A stretch of 64,000 nt of DNA, taken from contig JAVBTR010000054.1 of assembly GCA_031556065.1 (NCBI GenBank), forward strand, positions 1 through 64,000, written 5' to 3'. This DNA is from JAVBTR01 sp031556065 (GTDB lineage: Bacteria > Bacillota > Clostridia > Christensenellales > Aristaeellaceae). The position numbers and the translations under genes are program-made. Shown one piece after another: positions 17,997-27,370 of the stretch. The number at the start of each line of letters is the position of its first letter. The first letter of the stretch is position 1. The notes under the pieces are model-generated. The model was not told the DNA's origin and made no database searches. It was given only the letters and a program-made list of their open reading frames with translations.

Positions 17997-18905
17997 TCAT
18001 TCTCCTTGTCCGGCCATAAGCTGCCTGTATTCCCCATAGGAAAGCACACTGCCATCCTTGGCGATGATCAGCTTAGCGCGGTCAGCCTGTTGTTCCAACT
18101 GCTTTTGCTCCAGCTCTAATACCATGGTAGTGAAAGGGCTATCCACACCTCCATCCCGGTGGCGGGATTTGCGATATCCTAAAGTTTCCTTCGGGGTGCT
18201 GTTAAGAAGGATCGGGTAATCTACCCCTTGAAACCAGGGGCTGTTGCCATGGGTCCATTCGATAATAAGCACCTGAACATAAGAAAAATCCACGCCATCA
18301 TACCAAAGCTCCGTCTTTTCCCTGCCCATGCGTTTAAGCCAAATGGAGGAAGTGCCATTTTTGAACTGAGAAATGATCTGGGTCACTTCGTCAAAATCAA
18401 TTTCCAATGAAGAACCCAGATAGCCGGAAAGGGCTTTCCTTCCCTCACGCTGATAAATTGCCATCCAAGGGTTATCATTAACCAAGGCAGGATCGGCATC
18501 CTTATCTTCCAACTGCCACTGTTTTAATAGCCTTTTTCGCTCTTCACTATATTGGCCGTTTGCAACAAGGCCCTTGATCCCATTGACCCGGAACACCCGC
18601 AGCCGTTCCAGATCGTTATCCCGAGGGATGCGATGGGGGTAATTATCCCCCGAAAGAGTGTAGCTGCCGATACCGGCTTTTTGCAAATAATAGGCCAGCA
18701 AAGACGCTGTTTCCGATTTGCCTACCCCGGAACCGCCGCAAACAGCCGCCACAAAATAGGGGTGATTGCTATTGCGTAAGGCTTCAAGCAGGTTCGGGCA
18801 AATTATATTCGCCTTTTCAATATGATTTGGGCCAATGTGGATTTGATCCCCGGGCATATCCCCTTGGGGGATCGTTCTCGGCACATGAGGCGGATTCCAT
18901 TTCAT
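17997..18905 (-). CDS. P-loop kinase of the uridine kinase/phosphoribulokinase type
   Basis: A 302-residue protein with a clear Walker A at residues 57-64 (GGSGVGKS) followed by a helix and a LSGDNYPHRIPRDNDLERL segment similar to substrate-binding regions of small-molecule kinases. Proteins like this are often labelled adenylylsulfate or uridine kinase by automatic annotation, but nothing here points to sulfate or nucleoside metabolism. It is 2 nt from the esterase gene and couples to the GH13_18 phosphorylase gene through overlapping start and stop codons. A sugar or polyol kinase for the phosphorylase product is the simplest inference. Confidence 0.65.
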   Translation of the reverse strand: MKWNPPHVPRTIPQGDMPGDQIHIGPNHIEKANIICPNLLEALRNSNHPYFVAAVCGGSGVGKSETASLLAYYLQKAGIGSYTLSGDNYPHRIPRDNDLERLRVFRVNGIKGLVANGQYSEERKRLLKQWQLEDKDADPALVNDNPWMAIYQREGRKALSGYLGSSLEIDFDEVTQIISQFKNGTSSIWLKRMGREKTELWYDGVDFSYVQVLIIEWTHGNSPWFQGVDYPILLNSTPKETLGYRKSRHRDGGVDSPFTTMVLELEQKQLEQQADRAKLIIAKDGSVLSYGEYRQLMAGQGE

Positions 18906-18907
18906 TC

Positions 18908-19714
18908 CTATTCCCCCTTTTCACCTTGAAGCCATTGCATGCCCTCTTTTATGGTGCGATCCCAGAAAGCAAAATCGTGGACACCGGAAGATTGCCGCCA
19001 GGTATGGGGATAGCCAATGCTTTCCAAATGCTGGTGGAAATCCAGGTTGTTTTGATATAGAAAATCTTCCGTTCCGCAGGCCATAAACAGCTTCGGTGCG
19101 TTGCGTTTCAGTGCCTTTTTCGCCAGCGCTTTCGGGTCGTTATCGCTACCTAAAAGAGTTTTTAAATCCCCAAAGACATGGCGATAATAATCGTAGGTTT
19201 GCACCGCATTGCGCTGTCCCGGTTCCATGGTAGCTATTTCATCGGTGATCAGTGCCGAAGAAAGGGCGATGATCGCCCCGAAGGTATCACCAAAATATAG
19301 CCCATTGCGCAATGCGCCAAAGCCGCCCATGGACAAGCCGCCGATAATGGTATCTTCCCGCTTATGGCTTAGGTTGAACATGCCACGGGTCACCCCAACA
19401 AGCTCTTCCCCAACAAAATGGCCGAACTGCTCCCCGGTTGATTCGTTATCCAAATAAAAGCTGTTGCCTGCCGATGGCATGATCACCGCATAACCATAGG
19501 CTGTGGCCCAGTTTTCGATGTGGGATTGCAAGAGCCAATCGTTTTGGTTGCCGGAATAGCCATGAAGCAGATAGATTGTAGGGTAAGGCCCCTCCCTGTA
19601 AAGCGAGCCGCCGGTTGCCAAGGCCTCCGGGCCCTTTTCTACAGGCAGGATCGCCGTTAAAGAAACGAATCCACACCTGGCCTTGGAAAAATAACTAAAA
19701 CTAAGTACCGCCAT
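18908..19714 (-). CDS. Esterase D/tributyrin esterase-like alpha/beta-hydrolase
   Basis: A 268-residue cytoplasmic serine esterase of the putative-esterase (EstA/FrmB-like) family. The oxyanion region is YLLHGYSGNQNDW, the nucleophile Ser128 lies in GGLSMGGFGA, an acidic ACGTEDFLY turn supplies the Asp and SGVHDFAFW the His. In an operon with an importer and a phosphorylase it may deacylate an imported acylated sugar. It sits 12 nt after the NIF3-like gene. Confidence 0.85.
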   Translation of the reverse strand: MAVLSFSYFSKARCGFVSLTAILPVEKGPEALATGGSLYREGPYPTIYLLHGYSGNQNDWLLQSHIENWATAYGYAVIMPSAGNSFYLDNESTGEQFGHFVGEELVGVTRGMFNLSHKREDTIIGGLSMGGFGALRNGLYFGDTFGAIIALSSALITDEIATMEPGQRNAVQTYDYYRHVFGDLKTLLGSDNDPKALAKKALKRNAPKLFMACGTEDFLYQNNLDFHQHLESIGYPHTWRQSSGVHDFAFWDRTIKEGMQWLQGEKGE

Positions 19715-19726
19715 GACACTTCCCCC

Positions 19727-20533
19727 TTAAAGATACTTAAATGGTTCCTTTGCATCGGTAAATACGATGTTCATTTCGGGGAAAACGGGTTTGAGCCAAT
19801 CCGCCAAATGCTTCATTCCCGCTTCCTCCGTGCGTTCGTGGCCCACAACGATCATAGCCTTATTCAGCCCCAATTGGGAAGCATCGTTCACGTAGGAGCA
19901 TAACGTCCATTCAGTGATATCCCCGCAAAGCATGACCTCCACCTTGGCGCTTTCCATAAACTGCATGGGCATTTCCTCCACACCCAACCCCAGGCTGCCG
20001 CCGCCTACCAAAATACCAACGCGGCTGCAAGGCATTTGAGGATCGCCCACCACCCGCAGGGTGTTCATTTCAAGCTTCGATTTAAGCTCTTTCACCAAAC
20101 CCTCAAGGGTGGTAGAGGGGATATCGTAGCACCATTTATTCATGCCCTTTGCATGATAGGCTTCCCAATCAAGCTCCTTGATCAGCCCATCATAGATCAA
20201 GTCTTCCCCGGCCATATGCATATGGTCGTGGAAGCGCCATACGTTCATATGGGCTTCTTCCAATAACCCGCGCTTGGCTAAATACACAGGGTCTTTTTCG
20301 CACCACACTGTTTGATCCGCCCCTGTAAACCAGGTAGGTTCGTGGGTAATGATCAGATTGCAGCCCTGCTCTTCGGCTGCCCTAACTACATCTGGCGTCA
20401 CGATAAAGGTTGTCGCAATGCCAGTAACCTCATTGTTCCAATCGCCAATCATCAACTGATCGCAGGTTTTTTCCAGACGCTTATCCCCGCAAGCCGCTGC
20501 AAGTACCTTTTCAACCACTTCTTTAACCGTCAT
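19727..20533 (-). CDS. NIF3-like dinuclear-metal protein
   Basis: A 268-residue NIF3/DUF34-family protein. Metal-ligand blocks are visible: LIITHEPTWF, FHDHMHMAGED and VVGHERTEEAGM. The family forms toroidal hexamers with a two-metal centre, and its biochemical role is unresolved despite the frequent GTP cyclohydrolase 2 label. It lies between an importer permease and the esterase in operon C, 7 nt from the permease stop, which is an unusual place for a NIF3 protein and suggests a catabolic hydrolase role here. Confidence 0.85.
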   Translation of the reverse strand: MTVKEVVEKVLAAACGDKRLEKTCDQLMIGDWNNEVTGIATTFIVTPDVVRAAEEQGCNLIITHEPTWFTGADQTVWCEKDPVYLAKRGLLEEAHMNVWRFHDHMHMAGEDLIYDGLIKELDWEAYHAKGMNKWCYDIPSTTLEGLVKELKSKLEMNTLRVVGDPQMPCSRVGILVGGGSLGLGVEEMPMQFMESAKVEVMLCGDITEWTLCSYVNDASQLGLNKAMIVVGHERTEEAGMKHLADWLKPVFPEMNIVFTDAKEPFKYL

Positions 20534-20540
20534 TTTTATC

Positions 20541-21446
20541 TTATCCTTTCACAGCGCCCATCACAACGCCCTTAACCAAGTGCTTTTGAAGTAGTGGATA
20601 CACCACCAAAATAGGCAGCACGCCGATCACTGCCATAGCCATGCGAATACCGGTGCTGGGCAATGCCACGCTGCCCGAGCCAACCAAGTTGGCTGCCTGG
20701 CCGGAATTTAAGAATTGGATATTGTTCATCATCCGAAGCAGCAGGCTTTGAATACCGAAATATTTAGGCTCGCTTACGTAATACAAAGCGTTGATCCAAT
20801 CATTCCAATAGGCGATGCCCATAAACAAGCCCACTGTGGTGATCACAGGCACCGACAGGGGGATGATCACATTGCGTAAAACCCTTAACTCCCCTGCTCC
20901 GTCCAGCTTCGCCGCCTCAATTAATGAAAAGGGCACATTGTTGGAAAAATAGTTCCGCATTAGCATGACGTTAAAGCCGTTTAGCAAATAGTTAGGCACG
21001 ATCAACGCCCAAACGGTATTGCTTATATGGAAATACCTTGTCCACATAATATAGGCAGGGGTCACGCCGCCGGAAAACAGCATAGTGAAAAACACGAAGA
21101 AGGCCAGGACATTGCGATGCTTATAATCCTTTCTGGAAATAGGGTACGCCAAACAGGTTGTTAATACAAGTCCTATAAATGTCCCTAACATCGTAACCAG
21201 TATGGAAAGCCCATAGGAACGCAGGATCACCGCCGAACGGGAGCTGATATATTGGTATGCCACAAAGCTCACCTTGCTTGGCAAAAGCTGATAGCCGTAA
21301 TTAAGCAAGGCCGTTTCGTCCGTTAAGGAGGCAGAAACGATCAGCACAAATGGTAAAAGGGCAAGCAACGCCACCACTGTTAGAATCAAATATGATGCCT
21401 TGTTGAAGGCGCGTTCGCTACGGCTAAATTGTTTACTGTTTTCCAT
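20541..21446 (-). CDS. Carbohydrate ABC importer permease, YtcP/MalG type (operon C)
   Basis: A permease of 301 residues with about six helices, an EAA loop LIEAAKLDGAGELRVLRNVI and the ending KGVVMGAVKG. A GTG at 21452 is in frame, but the AGGAGG lies only 1-2 nt from it and 7 nt from the ATG at 21446. It is 11 nt after the partner permease. Confidence 0.9.
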   Translation of the reverse strand: MENSKQFSRSERAFNKASYLILTVVALLALLPFVLIVSASLTDETALLNYGYQLLPSKVSFVAYQYISSRSAVILRSYGLSILVTMLGTFIGLVLTTCLAYPISRKDYKHRNVLAFFVFFTMLFSGGVTPAYIMWTRYFHISNTVWALIVPNYLLNGFNVMLMRNYFSNNVPFSLIEAAKLDGAGELRVLRNVIIPLSVPVITTVGLFMGIAYWNDWINALYYVSEPKYFGIQSLLLRMMNNIQFLNSGQAANLVGSGSVALPSTGIRMAMAVIGVLPILVVYPLLQKHLVKGVVMGAVKG

Positions 21447-21457
21447 CTTCACGCCTC

Positions 21458-22378
21458 CTAAAACAATGCGTTATCACTATCCGCATAGCGAACGATCATA
21501 TTTGCGCCCAGCACCAGCACAAAGCCCACCACCGATTGGAACAGCCCCGCCGCGGAAGCCATGCCGATATCGTTCATTTGGGTCAAGGCCCTGTAAACAT
21601 AAGTATCGATGGTCTGGGTCACATTTTGCAAAATGCCCGAGTTCATAGGCACCTGATAAAAAAGGCCAAAATCGGAAGAGAAAATGCGCCCAATGGCAAG
21701 CAGCACCATAATAATCACCGTGGAACGCAAATGAGGCAGTGTTACGGCGATTATCTGGCGAAGCTTGCCTGCGCCGTCGATCCGCGCAGCTTCATAAAGG
21801 CCGGGATCAATGCCCGCAATACACGCGATATAAACAATAGATGAATAGCCAACGTTTTTCCAGATATGGGTAATGGTCAATATAAAGGGCCAGTATTCCG
21901 GCTTAGAATACCAATTGATAGGCTCCTTGCCAAGGCTCTTAAACACCAGGTTGTTCACAAGGCCACTTTCGGGGTTTAAAAAAGCATAAACCATGTAAGA
22001 AACAATCACCATCGATACAAGGTTTGGCAGCACCAGCCCGGATTGGAAGAACTTAGCAAAGCCTGTGCGCTTGATCTCCGCCATTAAAATGGCCACCACC
22101 ACCGCCAAGAGCGTACCCAGAAGAATAAATAAAAGATTATAGCCAATGGTATTGCGAATCATGATAAAGGCAGTGTTGGACCTGAAAAGAAATTTGAAGT
22201 TATCAAAGCCTACCCAGTCGCTGCCGAAAATGCCTTTAAAATAGTTCACATCCTTAAAGGCGATAAAAATACCCAGCATAGGGATGTAGTTATTGATGAT
22301 CAGGTAAACGATCCCCGGCAGGGCGATCAATGTTAACGGCAGGGATTTTGCCATGGTAGAGGATTTTTTCTTACCCAT
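21458..22378 (-). CDS. Carbohydrate ABC importer permease, LplB type (operon C)
   Basis: A membrane protein of 306 residues with about six helices and an EAA loop LYEAARIDGAGKLRQIIAVT. The ATG at 22378 has AGGAG 5 nt upstream; the in-frame extension to 22411 covers the hairpin. It follows the operon C binding protein and pairs with the next gene. No ATPase is encoded nearby. Confidence 0.9.
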   Translation of the reverse strand: MGKKKSSTMAKSLPLTLIALPGIVYLIINNYIPMLGIFIAFKDVNYFKGIFGSDWVGFDNFKFLFRSNTAFIMIRNTIGYNLLFILLGTLLAVVVAILMAEIKRTGFAKFFQSGLVLPNLVSMVIVSYMVYAFLNPESGLVNNLVFKSLGKEPINWYSKPEYWPFILTITHIWKNVGYSSIVYIACIAGIDPGLYEAARIDGAGKLRQIIAVTLPHLRSTVIIMVLLAIGRIFSSDFGLFYQVPMNSGILQNVTQTIDTYVYRALTQMNDIGMASAAGLFQSVVGFVLVLGANMIVRYADSDNALF

Positions 22379-22388
22379 ACGCGCTCCT

Positions 22389-22433
22389 AAAAACAGGAGG
22401 CTTTTCCCCACAAGCTGTTTGGAAAAGCCTCCT
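22389..22433 (-). terminator. Attenuator hairpin after the operon C binding-protein gene
   Basis: A perfect 13-bp inverted repeat (22395-22407 with 22421-22433; arm AGGAGGCTTTTCC) is followed on the minus strand by GTTTTT. The same position and role are seen in the other two importer operons. Confidence 0.8.
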
Positions 22434-22441
22434 TCTTTATC

Positions 22442-23938
22442 TTATTTGTTTGCAAGCCATGCATCCAGCTGTGCTTGTTTTTCATCGATAATGGTTTGCA
22501 GCCCCGCCGCATACAGGGCATTGTTGAATTCAGCGATAGCAGTTTCCGGGTCCAGGCTGCCGCATTCAAGGCCCTTGATGTATTGATCGTTCACAGCCGT
22601 TACAGCGGCTACTTCGTTTTTCACCCTGGAAGGATCGAACACGAAGCCAAAGAAGGGCGAGCGGTTAGAGCTGACATTGTTGGCCAAAGCCTTTTGAACC
22701 GATTCAGAATCTCCGCCTAAAGCGATCAACTGAATGGATTCAGAACCGATCACGCCGGAGCAAAGGGCTGCGGTATAGGCAACGCTGTTGGCATCCTTGC
22801 CTTCGGGATAGCTCCAGTAAATGCCATCGGTGTTAATGTAGTCTTCTCCCTCAACACCAAACAAAATGGTATTCATAATGAAGGGATCGGTATAGATCAG
22901 ATCCAGCATTTTCATAGATGCTTCCGGTACTTTGGTGGTGCTGCCAATGCCCATCACAACAGAAATAGCGGATGTATCCATGTAGTATTGGGAAATCTGT
23001 TTCATGCCGATCTTAGAACCTGTCTGCGCGGAAATGGCTGTGGCGGCGCTTTCGGAAGAATAACCACCCAAAGAAAACAGACAACGTTTGGCGCTGAAAT
23101 ATTCAGAGGCAATGGCCTGGGTGGTGGCGGCATCCTTTTGAATGTAGCCTTTTAAATACCATTCGTGCATTTTAGTCATGCCTGATTTAAAAGCATCGGT
23201 TTCGTAGAAGTTGATCACCTGGCTGCTATCGCCCATAGCCACGCCGGAGAAGGGGCCTGTGAAGCTGGAATCCCCTAAGCGGTCGATCTGGTATTCCTGC
23301 AAAAGCCACAGAAGCATACAGGTATTGCCCTGGTTAATGGGGTGGAAAGGGGTCACATTGGGAAGCTTCGCAAGGCAATCATCCATGATCTTTTCGATAT
23401 CGTCCAGAGTATTGATATCGTCTGCGGTATAGCCAAGCTCCGCTAAATAGTCTTCATCGTACAAAATCATCATAGGAATAGCCACAGCCTTGTTCACAGG
23501 CACCGCATAAATGTTGCCCTTAAAGGTGGTGCAATCAAAAGCGCCCTCGCCGAAATCCTTAGCCATAATGGCTTGAAGGTTTTGTCCGTGCTGATCAAGC
23601 AAATCGTCCAGAGGATACAACATCCCGCGGGCTACATCGCTGGCCAGGCTCACCGTTAGAAACACGTCCATTTGGGTTCCTGATGAAAGGGCAAGAGGAA
23701 TCTTTTCAAAGAAATCCGGCAGGCCGAATAGCTGCAGGCTGATGGCCACATCCAATTCCGGATAGGTCTTTTCGATGTAGTCGTTGATCACCTGATTGAC
23801 GCGGCCGAAATCCTCGGGAATGTTGTTGAACGTCATGGTGGATACCACCACCTTTTGTCCTTCGGCGCTTGCGGGAATTAACCCCAACAGCATCACCATA
23901 GACAGAACCAGACAGCAGGTTTTTAAAATCGTTTTCAT
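22442..23938 (-). CDS. Extracellular sugar-binding protein of an ABC importer (operon C)
   Basis: A 498-residue solute-binding protein with a signal peptide (MKTILKTCCLVLSMVMLLGL then IPASAEG, cleavage likely after ASA). The mature part starts with a VVVSTMTFNNIPEDFGRVNQ strand and helix typical of the fold. The ATG at 23938 has AAGGAGGAG upstream; the longer reading from 23992 crosses the promoter. It leads operon C, and the divergent sensor kinase and response regulator genes probably control it. The ligand may be the sugar cleaved by the GH13_18 phosphorylase. Confidence 0.88.
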   Translation of the reverse strand: MKTILKTCCLVLSMVMLLGLIPASAEGQKVVVSTMTFNNIPEDFGRVNQVINDYIEKTYPELDVAISLQLFGLPDFFEKIPLALSSGTQMDVFLTVSLASDVARGMLYPLDDLLDQHGQNLQAIMAKDFGEGAFDCTTFKGNIYAVPVNKAVAIPMMILYDEDYLAELGYTADDINTLDDIEKIMDDCLAKLPNVTPFHPINQGNTCMLLWLLQEYQIDRLGDSSFTGPFSGVAMGDSSQVINFYETDAFKSGMTKMHEWYLKGYIQKDAATTQAIASEYFSAKRCLFSLGGYSSESAATAISAQTGSKIGMKQISQYYMDTSAISVVMGIGSTTKVPEASMKMLDLIYTDPFIMNTILFGVEGEDYINTDGIYWSYPEGKDANSVAYTAALCSGVIGSESIQLIALGGDSESVQKALANNVSSNRSPFFGFVFDPSRVKNEVAAVTAVNDQYIKGLECGSLDPETAIAEFNNALYAAGLQTIIDEKQAQLDAWLANK

Positions 23939-23950
23939 GAGCTCCTCCTT

Positions 23951-23964
23951 ATTCGCTTGCGAAT
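23951..23964. promoter_or_regulatory. Palindrome in the operon C leader
   Basis: ATTCGCTTGCGAAT is a 12-of-14 palindrome (arms ATTCGC/GCGAAT) just upstream of the binding-protein ribosome binding site. A TATACAAT -10 candidate lies further upstream on the minus strand. It could be an operator; no protein is tied to it. Confidence 0.35.
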
Positions 23965-24090
23965 ACGTAACGCATTCGTGATTTGTACTCATTGTATAGT
24001 TTGTTATGACCTGCGTCTTTCAAAAAAACCAAAAAAGCTTGCAAAAATCCGCAAATCCGTTTTCATTCACTTTCTAATTCACTTAAGCAA

Positions 24091-24099
24091 TGCTATAAT
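24091..24099 (+). promoter_or_regulatory. Extended -10 promoter of the two-component operon
   Basis: TGCTATAAT is a consensus extended -10 located 17 nt before the kinase start codon. No good -35 is seen, which is common with extended -10 promoters. Confidence 0.55.
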
Positions 24100-24115
24100 C
24101 CTATTAGGTGATGAT

Positions 24116-25822
24116 ATGAAAAGATTTAAACAGCGTTCCCATTCACTTGTCTTTCAAATAACGTTTGGCATGATCCTGCTTACGCTTGTCATGCTGGCTG
24201 TTTTAATGTTTTCAAATCTCTATTCATACCGGGTGGTTACCGGGAACACCGTGGATGCATTTTCCGCTGCACAGAATCTGTATATCCGTCAGGTGACTCA
24301 GAGCAAAAAGGCCATTACCCAAGGCATTTCAGAAAACGCCGGTGCTCTCTTCTCCGATATTATTTTATACGAAAACCTGTCTAACACCAAGCGCCATATT
24401 TTACATACCCAGTGGCAGGACAAATTAAAAACGCGGATCGACTATACCGATGCCGCCGATTTCTTCTTTGTACTCAACGCAGACGAGGAACTATCCTTGG
24501 TAGCGACCCATAGCCGCATTAAATATACGGATAAGCTTAACACAATCGAATTTTTCAAAAAAATTCAATCCCTTGATAACGACACCCTTACTGATGAATG
24601 GCACCTTATTATGATCGGCGATTCCCCCGCGCTGATTAAGACCTATCGCGCTTCCAATTTCTATATCGGTGGCGGCGCATTTTTATCCACACTATACCGT
24701 ATCATCCCTTCCGATATCCTGCCGGAAGATATTCAGTGCCTGATCACAGATATGCAGGGCAATGTGCTTTACACCTTTGGTAATCAATTAATGGCAGCCG
24801 AGGCCCTTGAAAACGATTTGCAGCTGCTATCCAATTATAAGGACAAGTGGTTTATATTAACCGGGGATTCAGCGCCGCTTCGTGTATCCATGGTTAAAAA
24901 AAGCGAATCCATTTACCTGGGGCTGGAATTCAGCTTCTGGCTGATCCTAGGACTTGGCTTATTCTTGCTTGGGTTGATTATATTAGGTTCCTTTTATATG
25001 TTCAGGCAGATCATCAAGCCCATCAACGCCTTATATAAAGGTACCAAGGAGCTTAAAAAGGGGCATTTCGATTACCGCATCCCGGAAACCACCAAGCCAG
25101 ATGAGTTTGCCGCGCTGACCCACTCCTTCAACACCATGTCCGAAGAAATTCATTCGCTGAAAATCGCCTCCTATGAAGCACAGCTGGAAACTCAGCGAAA
25201 TGAATTACGGTTTTTGCACATGCAGATTCGCCCCCACTTTTACTTGAATGCCATTACCACCATATCCAGCTTTGCCTACCAAAACCGCAGCAGCGATCTA
25301 CAAGCTTACACCGAAGCCTTTTCCAACTACCTGCGCTACCTGTTTCGCCAACGTACTACCAGCATTCCCCTTATGGATGAGATCGCCTCCTGCGAAGCAT
25401 ATATAGAGCTATTTCGCCTTAAGGACCCAAGTTGCGTTTACGGCCTTACAGATATTACACCGGAAGCGCAGGCTGCCGCTATCCCCAAATATTTGATACT
25501 GACGCTAACCGAAAATGCCTTCAAGTACGCTTATCGCCAGGGACAGCTATTGACCATTTTTATCCGTGCTTATGTGGAAGATGGCCGGCTATTCATCGTG
25601 GTAGAGGATAACGGCCCTGGTTTTACCATCGAAGCCATCGAAAACTTTCCCCCTAAGGAGGATGAAAAGCGGATCGGTCTTGGGAACCTTTATCGCACAC
25701 TTTTTCTTACTTACCAAACGCCCGAGGCCATGAGCATTTCCAACCTGCCAACAGGGGGCGCCAGGATCGTAATCCAAATTCCTATTTCAAAGGAGGATGG
25801 CCATGTACGCACTGATCGTTGA
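24116..25822 (+). CDS. YesM-type sensor histidine kinase
   Basis: A 568-residue membrane kinase. One membrane helix near residues 13-32 and another near 272-298 enclose an extracellular sensor domain. A HAMP segment follows (IKPINALYKGTKELKKGHFD). The phospho-accepting His374 lies in QIRPHFYLNAITTIS, the LytS/YesM signature. The N box is LTLTENAFKYAY, with VEDNGPGF and GLGNLYRTLF as the G boxes. The ATG at 24116 with AGGTGA upstream is chosen over an open frame from 23957. It overlaps the regulator gene by 20 nt and is divergent from operon C, so it probably senses that sugar. Confidence 0.9.
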   Translation: MKRFKQRSHSLVFQITFGMILLTLVMLAVLMFSNLYSYRVVTGNTVDAFSAAQNLYIRQVTQSKKAITQGISENAGALFSDIILYENLSNTKRHILHTQWQDKLKTRIDYTDAADFFFVLNADEELSLVATHSRIKYTDKLNTIEFFKKIQSLDNDTLTDEWHLIMIGDSPALIKTYRASNFYIGGGAFLSTLYRIIPSDILPEDIQCLITDMQGNVLYTFGNQLMAAEALENDLQLLSNYKDKWFILTGDSAPLRVSMVKKSESIYLGLEFSFWLILGLGLFLLGLIILGSFYMFRQIIKPINALYKGTKELKKGHFDYRIPETTKPDEFAALTHSFNTMSEEIHSLKIASYEAQLETQRNELRFLHMQIRPHFYLNAITTISSFAYQNRSSDLQAYTEAFSNYLRYLFRQRTTSIPLMDEIASCEAYIELFRLKDPSCVYGLTDITPEAQAAAIPKYLILTLTENAFKYAYRQGQLLTIFIRAYVEDGRLFIVVEDNGPGFTIEAIENFPPKEDEKRIGLGNLYRTLFLTYQTPEAMSISNLPTGGARIVIQIPISKEDGHVRTDR

Positions 25823-27368
25823 CGATGATCCCCCCACCCTTTGTGTGATCAAAAGCGCCATCCGCTGGGAGTCCTTCGGCATTACCAAGACACAAACCGC
25901 CTATGATCTTAAATCTGCCAAGCAGGCCGTTACACAGGCTGTTCCCGATATTCTTCTATGCGATATCGAATTGCCCGACGGCACAGGCATCGATTTAATG
26001 CGCTGGATGCGGGAAATGGGTTGCACCACTCGCATTATCTTTATTACCAACCATTCGAGCTTCGAATACGCTTCCGCCGCCATATCGGGCCGCGCCTTTG
26101 GCTATATCACAAAGCCCTTTAACCAAAAAGAAACAGAAGCCACTTTGATCAAAGCCGTCAACGATATCGTGACCCATGATACTCTTGTGGAAAATAGCCA
26201 GAAATACCTAAACCTAAAATCCACCCTTACCCAGGATTTTTTCCGCAAGCTGGCGTTTAACGAACTCACTTCGCCCTTTCATTCACTTGCCCAAGATTTC
26301 CCCGAATTAAGCACCATATATGACACACGGCCTGTTCTTGCTGCCATTCCCCTATCCTTCATCCCAACCGATTGGAATGAAGATTTGTTCCGAATTGCTT
26401 TAGGCAACCTCATCTCCACCATTGCCGCCGATCTGGCCCAAAGCCCTGTTTTTATTACCTATGCACGGCACCAAAATATCTATGTACTGTTTGCTATACC
26501 GGATACACTATCCCTTATCGACGCAAGAGGCGCCCTTAACGCTATATCCGCCGCCTGCCGGGACAAGTTTAATTGCGCTGTGACCCTATACCTGCACGAT
26601 CCCATATCCCTTGAAAAGCTGTCCGATTCAAGACGCTTTATGCAGCAATATGATCGAGCCAATGTAGCCAAAAAGGGGGATGTATTTCTTAACCTGAACA
26701 ACCACTCCCCGGACGCGGCCTTTGAATGCGAAAGCACCTTTGCAGAGCTTAAGGAGCTTTTAAACGCAAGTAAAGCCCATGAGGTGATCCGCCTAGTTGA
26801 TGCCACCTTGAAGCATCTTTCCATGCAAAATGCCCTTTCCTCCCATGTGCTGTCCTCCATCATACAAACCTATCGCCAGACCTTGTTCGCATATCTTTCC
26901 ACATACGATCTACAAGCCGGAGCATTGTTTACTGATCTATCCGAGCTTGAAAAGGCAGCCGATACCTCTATGACAGATTGCATGAAGTGGGTCGCCGCCA
27001 CAGCCGCCAAGGCCGTTCAGGCCGTAAAGGAAAACCAGCAGCAGCTGGATATCACCCAGCAAATTAAAGTATTTATTAACGAACATTATATGAAACCGTT
27101 GACTTTAGAGGATATCGCACGGGTGGTTTATCTTTCTCCCGATTATGCGGCAAAGCTCTTTAAGACTGATACGGGTATTTCCGTTAAGGATTATATTAAT
27201 CATCTTCGCATTGAAAAAGCCAAGCAATTGCTAAGCAAAAACGGCATGACCATCAGCCGTGCCGCAATGGAAGTAGGGTTTGAAAACTTCCCTTATTTTT
27301 CTACTCTTTTCAAGCAACTTACAGGAGATTCGCCCCGTGGTTACAAGGCTAAGCTGCAAAAACAATGA
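25803..27368 (+). CDS. YesN-type response regulator with AraC output domain
   Basis: A 521-residue regulator. The receiver domain (about 1-120) has DDD near residue 7-9, phospho-acceptor Asp54 in ILLCDIELPDG and Lys in YITKPFN. A long middle region precedes the C-terminal AraC domain with LEDIARVVYLSPDYAAKLFK and AAMEVGFENFPYFSTLFK helices. The ATG at 25803 is 6 nt from AAGGAGG, whereas the ATG at 25797 abuts it. It ends only 2 nt from the stop codon of the convergent GH3 gene. Confidence 0.9.
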   Translation: MYALIVDDDPPTLCVIKSAIRWESFGITKTQTAYDLKSAKQAVTQAVPDILLCDIELPDGTGIDLMRWMREMGCTTRIIFITNHSSFEYASAAISGRAFGYITKPFNQKETEATLIKAVNDIVTHDTLVENSQKYLNLKSTLTQDFFRKLAFNELTSPFHSLAQDFPELSTIYDTRPVLAAIPLSFIPTDWNEDLFRIALGNLISTIAADLAQSPVFITYARHQNIYVLFAIPDTLSLIDARGALNAISAACRDKFNCAVTLYLHDPISLEKLSDSRRFMQQYDRANVAKKGDVFLNLNNHSPDAAFECESTFAELKELLNASKAHEVIRLVDATLKHLSMQNALSSHVLSSIIQTYRQTLFAYLSTYDLQAGALFTDLSELEKAADTSMTDCMKWVAATAAKAVQAVKENQQQLDITQQIKVFINEHYMKPLTLEDIARVVYLSPDYAAKLFKTDTGISVKDYINHLRIEKAKQLLSKNGMTISRAAMEVGFENFPYFSTLFKQLTGDSPRGYKAKLQKQ

Positions 27369-27370
27369 TC

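Noticed and set aside
17997..18905. Adenylylsulfate kinase
   Set aside because: Only the P-loop supports this; there are no sulfate-assimilation neighbours, and the operon is for sugar use.
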